From: Myxocyprinus asiaticus
Taxonomy: Eukaryota; Chordata; Actinopteri; Cypriniformes; Catostomidae
Direction of reading: 5' to 3'
Assembly: GCF_019703515.2 (NCBI RefSeq)
Contig: NC_059374.1
Location: forward strand, 19,761,095 to 19,825,094
DNA length: 64,000 nt
The translations under genes and the position numbers were made by a program. Under the pieces are notes generated by a model that worked only from the letters and a program-made list of their open reading frames with translations, was not told the origin of the DNA and searched no databases. Of the stretch, positions 57,116-64,000 are shown in pieces (the stretch's first letter is position 1; the number at the start of each line of letters is the position of its first letter).

Positions 57116-57514
57116 GCGACAGCAGAACTGCTGCGCCTGAGATCGCGAGAAACAAACACAGAACAATTGACACAAGTGCATGCCGCAAGGATAGCATAAG
57201 AGCAATGCACTTGTGCCAATAACCAACAAGACAAGAGAATGCATGACAGTACCAAAAGGATGAGCCATGCACTTTCACATAAACTAGACAAGGCACTAAA
57301 CAAGAATGTCAGAGCTCAGCCACAAATACAACAAAACACAATCAACATAAGTGGCTGAACTCTGACACCGGACCCTTAACTTAAAAAAAAAAAGAAGCTA
57401 ATTTCTGATACTGACTCTTTATACTTGAAACCCTTAATCAGCGTGACACAAGTGTTATTTGTTTCAAGTTAAGTGAACTTCAAATGATATACCATGCTCA
57501 GTGAGTAGGGAGCA

Positions 57515-57655
57515 GTGAACACTGTGTAAGGATCCTGCGAATAAGAACACAGCTGTAGTGAGTATCATTCCTGACATGTCAACATGGCAACCAGCTCCAT
57601 GTAAAATAAACAGCTTTTATAAGGTTACTGAAATGTCTGGAGTCTTCATCTCAGA
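57515..57655 (+). repeat. Dispersed repeat shared with 37205-37335
   Basis: CTCCATGTAAAATAAACAGC and TGTCTGGAGTCTTCATCTCA match the copy at 37.2 kb. Confidence 0.5.
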
Positions 57656-58439
57656 GTATACCGAATTTTAAACAGAATTTTCAAAAGTACTATTTATTTA
57701 ATTAGAGGTAAAAATTGCTGAGTGCACTTTTTGAATTAATCTATTAGACGTGATGAGATTTGAGAAGTGTGGTCTAACACAAGCATGTTGGGAAAAATCA
57801 TGAATATTCATGTGTGCTTCACCCACCCTGGTGAAAAATTAAAAAAGCTGATTGGCTTGTCTTAGCTGGTTTAAGCTTTTCTCCCAGTCTGACCAGCTAA
57901 AATGTGCCCAAAACCTCTTCAAAATCTAAAATCAGACAACTCACCAGCCTGGGTGATCAGCTAAAACCAGCAACCCACTTAAAGCTTAAGTATGTAATTT
58001 TTTGTTGTTAAAATACTTTCCCCTTCCCTTCCTTTACATGCAGAGACAGCCATAAGTAAGCCATAAATAGATACATTTTCTATGTCATATATTTCATTTT
58101 CTTTCAACACTGTGTCTCTGTGGCACTTTGAAAATTCCTGTGTTTGTTTTGAGCGACCCATCTCAAGAGAGACATTGACTTGACTTGAGTTGGGGGTGGG
58201 ACTATCTGTTTGTTCGATCAACGACAGAAGGGGGGCGTATTCAGAAAGATGTTTTAGAAATGTTTATTTTTGCAATTCCGTTTAGTGGCTCTAGTGGTGC
58301 AAAATTACATACTTCAACTTTAAGACTGGTTTTAGCTGTTTTGTTGTTGTTGTTGTTGTTTGTTTGTTAGTTTTGTTTTCTTGTTTTCCCCCTGGCAATG
58401 TGGTGAAAACAAAACTAGGAACTGAAAATCTCTTGGAGG
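57656..58439. other. Gene-free stretch
   Basis: A GTT triplet run at about 58342-58368 is the only repeat seen. Confidence 0.5.
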
Positions 58440-59102
58440 GAAAATTCACCCAAAAATTAAAATTCTCTCATCATTTAATCATTTTCATGCCATTCCAGAT
58501 GTGTATGACTTCTTTCTGCTAAACACAAACAAAGATTTTTAGAAGAATATCTCATCTTTGTAGGTCCATAAATTGCAAGTCCACAGGTTCCAAACATTGA
58601 AGCTCAAAAAAGCACATAAAGGCAGCATGAAATTAATCCATACAACTCCAGTGGTTTAATTCATGTCTTCAGAAGTGATATGATAGGTGTGGGTGATAAA
58701 CAGATCAATATTAAAGTCCTTTTATTTAATAAAAAAATCTAAGCGCTCTTCTCTCTAAAGAGTTCTTCTTTTGTTTTTGGTGATTCACTTTCTTTGTGCA
58801 TATTGCCATCTACTGGGCAGGGAGGAGAATCTAAGTAAAAAAGGACTTAATTAATGATTTGTTTCTCACCCAGACCTATCACATCGCTTCTGAAGGGGTT
58901 ACTTTTATGCTGCATTTATGTGCTTTTTGAACATCAAAGTTTTAAACCCTGTTTACTTGCATTGTAAGGACCTACAGAGCTGAAATATTCTTCTAAAACC
59001 TTCGTTTCTGTTCTGCAGAAGAAAAAAAGTCATACATTATCTTGGATGGCATGAGGGTGAGTAAATGATGAAAGAATTTTTTTAGGTGAACTATTCCTTT
59101 AA
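58440..59102. mobile_element. TTAA-type palindromic MITE
   Basis: The left arm AAAATTCACCCAAAAATTAA and the right arm TTAGGTGAACTATTCCTTTAA belong to the 7809-8506 family. TTAA survives on the right (59099-59102); the left terminus is mutated. The arms are inverted over most of their length. Confidence 0.75.
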
Positions 59103-60999
59103 CACCTGACAGCAGAAAAGCACCACCCACTCACCTGTCAATCACCACTAGAACAACTCACTAACAAGGCCTTTAAACTTTGCATGATACGCGTGACTTC
59201 AAAAGGAAATAACCGTAACATACTGTATACATCACAAAACTTCATGACTTCTTTCCTGATATCAACATCTAAAGCTCAGGTAAGTACTCCACAAAATAAC
59301 TGGGAATATCACGCTTGTGCTCAGGTCAAATTTCTAGCATAGGCCTATCTGGGAGAAACTGTGAGGTGCTTTTTTCCTCCGCCTTTTTTTAGATCTATCG
59401 TCATGAGTAGTCTAATACACTGACGTACTGCAGTGAGATAAAATATGCATTAAAATATATCTACTTAAAGCTAAAGATTCTAATCTTAAATGAAGAACTT
59501 GACCTGTTAGTATTCGTAAAAATACTTACTTAAAAATATACATATTTTAGGTCATCTGAAATAGGTGAATGTGAGGACAGTGTTGGTTTATGACGACATA
59601 CGCCTGTTGTTTCAACGTCATCTCATCCTATCAATTTGGGTATTGAGTTGAAGCATAAAGTTTGTGACAGAAAATATTTGCACAATGATCTATAATAATA
59701 ATAATAATAATAATAAACCGTATAAAAACCACAAGAACTTGTGTGGCCTTATCGAACTACTCATAGCTAGTGAAAAATGAAAATAGGAATGACTTTCATA
59801 TTGCCTGATTACAAAGTTTGTTTTTTTGTTTTTGTTTTTTTCATTCAAATATGACGGTGTTGACACAAAAAGATACAGCTGTGAAACATATTCTTAAAAA
59901 GTTACACGTTTTAGTGATCATCTTCGATTAATGTCAAAGTGGAAATGTTGATATTCCTCAGGAAGTAAAAAACAGTCCTGAGAAAGGTGTAAGAATAGAT
60001 TTACAGATTTTAATAATGCTTTATTTTTGTTTATAAAAAAAGGAGGAACTGTATAGTTTTATGAACAATTTACTATCGAAGAGGGGAGAATATTCTCTCC
60101 ATTTTGCCTTAACCAATATGACATGCAAAATGAAAATAAAGGTAAATCAGGATTTGAGCTTGTCTCTGACAGTTCTCAGGCGTGTACACTGCAAAACAAA
60201 GGTAATGTAGGAGTGTGTTTGACAATTGAGTTTTCAACAGTTTGACAGCCTGAGAGATTTATATGAAGAACTGTTCTTCAACGCCTTACTGAACTTGTGT
60301 TTCAGCATGCATTATTTGCCAAATCTTTAAGAATCTTTTGAGAATGACTAAATACCACACCCATTCAATGTGCTATTAAGCTTGAATAAATGGCCTGTAT
60401 TTGTATAGCCTCAAATAAATCCTAGAAAATGGATGTACAACAAAAATGATTTACATTTAAAATATTATCGTTTCACAAACCACAGAGAGTGCTCAAACAG
60501 CAATATAATATAAATTTGTTTAAGAGTTAACTCTTGTGCAAGCTTCAGTCAAATACGGCGATTCAGGGAAAAAGCCCTTGCTTCTGATGGTAAATAGACA
60601 TATTCCCGGAGTCTTACTAAATAATAGTTCAACGAGTACAGTAGGATTACATAAATTACCTGAATTAATCAGTGCAAAGTTTATTGTGGTTTGGTCTGTT
60701 TAACCTTATAGGTCGTTCAACTTTGATATAAATGGGACATCAGAAGAAGACTCCGGGAATATGTCTGTGAACAAATTTGATTACTCATTTCATATTTATT
60801 AATGCAATACAATTGACTGATGTATTTCAATAACCTGTAATAGCATCCCTCCAAACCAGATGTTTCTTTTTCTTCCGTGGTACAAAAAAAGTTATTTTCC
60901 TATTAAAATCATAGTTAGGTTTAGGGTTTGGGTAAGGGTTAGACTTTATGGTTAGAATTAGGTTTGGGTTAGGGGTTAAACGTAAGAAAAATCATTATT
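59103..60999. other. Gene-free stretch
   Basis: Contains a short ATA/AAT run (59692-59717) and a TTAGGTTTAGGGTTTGGG-like segment at about 60913-60980 of a kind common in fish DNA. One weak exon candidate is discussed under findings. Confidence 0.5.
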
Positions 61000-61430
61000 G
61001 GGGGCCTGGGTAGCTTAGCGAGTAAAGGCGTTGACTACCACACCTGGAGTCACGAGTTCGAATCCAGGGCGTACTGAGTGACTCAAGCCAGGTCTCCTAA
61101 GCAACCAAATTGGCCCGGTTGCTAGGGAGGGTAGAGTCACATGGGGAAATCTCCTTGTGGTCACTAAAATGTTGTGGCAATGATGTGGCATAGTGGGCTA
61201 AAGCACATAACTGGTCATCAGAAGGTTGCTGGTTCAATCCCCACAGCCATCACCATTGTGTCCTTGAGCAAGGCAGGTTGCTCCAGGGGGATTGTCCCTG
61301 TAATAATTGCACTGTAAGTCACTTTAGATAAAAGCATCTGCCAAATGCATAAATGTAAATGTTGTTCTCAGTGGGGTACATGGTGAGTTGTGTGTGGATG
61401 CCGCGAAGCCATTGAGCCAACTAGATTTTT
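61000..61430 (+). mobile_element. tRNA-derived SINE interrupted by a second SINE
   Basis: The outer copy matches 42660-43076: GGCCTGGGTAGCTTAGCG, an intact B-box-like GAGTTCGAATCC, then CTAAGCAACCAAATTGGCCC. It breaks at 61175 and resumes at 61366 with TTCTCAGTGGGGTACATGGT and GTGTGGATGCCGCG. Confidence 0.75.
61176..61356 (+). mobile_element. Inner tRNA-derived SINE of a different family
   Basis: GTTGCTGGTTCAATCCCCAC is a B-box-like promoter. GGGGGATTGTCCCTGTAATA and GATAAAAGCATCTGCCAAAT are typical of a widespread teleost SINE tail. The flanks AAATGTTGT (61167-61175 and 61357-61365) are an exact 9-bp duplication. Confidence 0.75.
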
Positions 61431-61860
61431 TACGATTTTGCTACCTCACACTATTATTATGATTTTGGTTTCAAATGCCTCCTGCACATCGCTCTAGTTT
61501 TTGTCTTTACATATTTTATATTACTTTGATGGCGATAAACAAATAAACTGAGACTCTCACCACTGAGAAAAATACAGGTTGCTTAAATAACAGATGAGAC
61601 GAATAACCTGAAATTTTCATTTTATATCTTGAATTAATCATCTTTTGTTCTGTCTTGTATCTGATGGTCAAATTCAAAATTCTTAATAACGGAGGCATGT
61701 CAGGTGGCATGTCAGGAGGCAAAGAGGTCTCACTGTATGATATAAAGAGTTGTTGTGTGTCAGATCTAAAGAAATGAGGAGTCCAATGTTTATGGTCTTG
61801 CGTTGAAAATTTTTGGAGGCTTTGAGCAATGTTGCCAAGTTGTCTTACCTGTTCTGTATA

Positions 61861-62331
61861 CACTCGCTGACCACATTATTAGGAACAGTATGGTCCAAAT
61901 AAAGTGCCCAACGTGGTCTTCTGCTGTTATAGCCCATCCACCTCAAGGTTTGGCATGTTGTGCACTCTGAGATGCTATTCTGCTCACTACAATTGTACAG
62001 AGTGGTTATCTGAGTTACAGTAGCCTTTCTGTCAGCTCGAACAAGTCATTCTGAGTAAATTCTAGAGACTGTTTTGTGTGAAAATCCCAGGAGATCAGCA
62101 GTTACAGAAATATTCAAACCAGCCCATCTGGCACCAACAATCATGCCACGGTCCAAATCACTGAGATCACATTTTTTCCCATTCTGATGGTTGATGTGAA
62201 AATTAACTGAAGCTCCTGACCCATATCTGCATGATTTTTTGCATTGGACTGCTGCCAGACGATTGGCTGGTTAGATAATCACATGAATAAGCAGGTGTAC
62301 AGGTGTTCCTAATAAAGTTCTCAGTTAGTGT
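61861..62331 (-). mobile_element. Tc1-like MITE, second copy
   Basis: The ends CACTCGCTGACCACATTATT and CCTAATAAAGTTCTCAGTTAG are inverted, and the interior is the reverse of 25089-25655 (for example TGATTGTTGGTGCCAGA-like sequence read on the minus strand). No intact transposase. Confidence 0.65.
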
Positions 62332-63339
62332 ATAAGTGATAAAAAACAAGAAACACAACATAAAATCAAAATATAACATACTCCATGTAACACTGATGAA
62401 ACTAAAGAGAAAAGTATTTTGACTTCTACAAAATGGATGAGCTTGACTTTTTTTCACAAAATGAATCCAGGTGGTTTTTGCTTGAAAAGTTTCCTTGTTG
62501 GGAGTTATTATTTCCTGATGTTTGCATGTTGTTTGCATGTTGATTGTTAAATAAAACCATTTACATCCCATTTATCCCATTATTTTGTTGAAGAGATACA
62601 CTTTTCAAAACACCAAATTGAGAAATGTGAAGGTGCAGTGTTTTAAATCTCTGAAACAAAAGTATGCTGAGCACCATCCCAGATTTGTCCAAAAACACCT
62701 GTGAGAATCCACACCCTTTGTGCTCTGAAACACACTAGCCTATTAAATGCCATATTTATCAAGACATGCATTATGTGTCCCAATATCTTTCAAAGCATGG
62801 TTTTTAAACGTTTGGCATTGTCTGTAGAAGAAAACAAAACAAAACAATAGTACATGTAACGGCACATTTCATGCACTTTTTAACGGTTTTGCTGTCCTGC
62901 CCCATGACTCGTTTGCTGTTGTTTTACTGCAGTGCAAGTCACGTAAAGCCACACCTTACAGTAATTAATTGTGACTGAGGGCAGCTCTATGACAATTATT
63001 TAAGTAACTGAATGCAAAACTTATACAGTAATATTTGCATAATCTACATATGAACATTTGAGAAGAGTATTTGGTAAAACTTTACAATAGGGTTTTACAA
63101 GTTACAATTAATTAATTAATTAGGTATCAAATACAAACAATGAACAATCTTGTTTAATATTACATTTTAAAAATTGCCTTCTATTGTTCATTGTTAGTTC
63201 ATATTCATAATACCGTGCATTAAATTACATTACATTAATGTTAATTTGGGATTAAAGGCATCTCTCATTGAAAATGTTACAAGATAAAAAAAAACATTAT
63301 TTTTATTTTGTTTATTGAATATTGAAGGAGAACATCATT
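62332..63339. other. Gene-free stretch
   Basis: Only AT-rich sequence with short ATTA runs near 63107-63122. No supported feature. Confidence 0.5.
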
Positions 63340-64000
63340 TAAGGCAAGGCAAGTTTATTTATATAGCATATTTCATACATAATGGCAATTCAAAGCACTT
63401 TCATAAAAATGATAAAGAAAATATAAGATACATATAATTTAAAAATCAATTAACAACAAGAAATAAGACTACAAAGTAATAAGATAAATAAAAAAATTAT
63501 TAAAATTAATAAAAACAAAAAATAATAATACAGAAATAATGATGCAGTGCGATCAGTAAGTGCAGCACAGTGTCAATGAATAAATGCACAGCTGAACAGA
63601 TGTGTTTTCAGTCTGGAATTGAATGTGGCTACTGTTGGAGCACACCTGACCTCTTCTGGAAGCTGGTTCCAGCTGCGGGTGGCATAATAGCTAAATGCAG
63701 TCTCACCTTGTTTTGAGTGAACCCTTGGTATTTCTAACTGACTTGATCCTAATGATATGAGAGGTCTGTTAGGTTTATATTCAACAAGCATATCTGCAAT
63801 ATATTTAGGTCCTAGGCCATTGAGTGATTTATAAATGAGTAATAGTACTTTAAAATCAGTTCTAAATGCAATTGGAAGCCAGTGTAAAGACATAAGGACT
63901 GGAGTAATATGCTCAGATTTTTTGGTTCGGGTCAGAATCCTGGCAGCAGCATTTTGAATGAGCTGCAGCTGTCTAATGGTCTTTTTTGGAAGGTCGGTGA
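63340..64000 (-). mobile_element. 3' end of an L2/Rex1-type LINE, continuing past the window
   Basis: Minus-strand coding sequence at the window edge is followed (63572 down to about 63340) by a 3' UTR containing AATTGCCATTATGTATGAAA and TATATAAATAAACTTGCC, typical of L2-like fish LINEs. The 5' part lies beyond the window. Confidence 0.75.
63573..63999 (-). pseudogene. L2-type reverse transcriptase C-terminus, partial
   Basis: The frame is open from the window edge to the stop at 63573. It reads LQLIQNAAARILTRTKKSEH, then ITPVLMSLHWLPIAFRTDFK, YKSLNGLGPKYIADML, TAFSYYATRSWNQLPEEVR and a final FNSRLKTHLFS. This is the conserved C-terminal domain of L2/CR1/Rex1-clade ORF2 proteins. About 140 codons are uninterrupted, so the copy may be fairly young. 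The catalytic YxDD box would lie outside the window. Confidence 0.8.

Larger units (their letters stand above)
55629..57363 (-). mobile_element. Second LTR-like non-autonomous element with minisatellite core
   Basis: About 217 bp at 55629-55845 recurs in direct orientation at 57147-57363, more than 90% alike by eye (CATGCCGCAAGGAT, CAATAACCAACAAGACAAGA, GAATGTCAGAGCTCAGCCAC in both). On the minus strand the lower copy is preceded by a G run that looks like a polypurine tract and begins TGTTCAGCCAC. The interior holds two minisatellites and no polymerase genes. The organisation parallels 48-1152. Confidence 0.55.

Noticed and set aside
55250..57303. Several long ORFs on both strands (up to 264 codons)
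   Set aside because: They are produced by minisatellites with few stops and by the LTR-like repeats; the peptides are simple repeats.
60913..60985. Telomere-like TTAGGG sequence
   Set aside because: Irregular TTAGGGTTTGGGTAAGGG-type run, not a tandem hexamer array; common interspersed sequence in fish.
1..64000. CRISPR arrays, prokaryotic operons, phage or plasmid functions
   Set aside because: Spliced vertebrate genes, vertebrate transposons and the absence of dense ORFs rule out a prokaryotic origin; no regularly spaced repeat array was seen.

Overview
This is a vertebrate nuclear window, most probably from a cyprinid-type teleost. It is AT-rich, has few genes and many transposons. The repeat types seen together are typical of carp- and zebrafish-like fish: DIRS, L1 and L2-type LINEs, a Tc1-like element, hAT-like elements with 8-bp target duplications, palindromic TTAA-flanked MITEs and tRNA-derived SINEs. 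The call on the organism comes from this repertoire plus fish-like gene structure, not from a database match.

Two host genes can be supported. The first, on the + strand, is an atypical nuclear IkB of the NFKBIZ/NFKBID type. It has a tentative first exon at 14288-14413, firm exons between 22930 and 26506, and one more exon at 35711-35874 after a 9.2-kb intron. It carries an OCA-like motif and about four ankyrin repeats, but the last repeats of the family are not visible. The second, on the - strand at 47764-49475, is atf5, a three-exon bZIP factor of 442 residues whose frame closes exactly. It has a possible alternative 5' exon near 50.6 kb.

Layout: 0-1.2 kb, LTR-like direct repeats around a GC-rich core. 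1.4-3.6 kb, a decayed non-LTR reverse transcriptase on the - strand. 3.6-7.8 kb, gene-free. 7.8-16 kb, a palindromic MITE, a 3'-truncated Tc1-like element, a hAT-like element with its target duplication, and a second hAT-like remnant. 16.0-21.8 kb, a DIRS element inserted into a Harbinger-like element. 22.9-36.0 kb, the IkB-like gene; its large intron holds a three-level nest of hAT, hAT and L1, each with its own target-site duplication. 36-47 kb, MITEs, a SINE, microsatellites, a perfect hairpin and gene-free sequence. 47.7-51.2 kb, atf5 and its upstream region. 51.8-59.1 kb, MITEs, a TIR element and a second LTR-like element with two minisatellites. 59.1-64 kb, gene-free sequence with a SINE inside a SINE, a Tc1-like MITE and the 3' end of an L2-type LINE that runs off the window.

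Both host genes encode stress or inflammation transcription regulators (a nuclear NF-kB cofactor and a C/EBP-ATF-type bZIP). There is no operon-like organisation. Almost all remaining open frames are transposon remains, antisense shadows or minisatellites. I did not find a previously undescribed system. The strongest observations are structural: the nested insertions with intact duplications, the DIRS internal complementary region, and the apparent loss of the ankyrin C-terminus.
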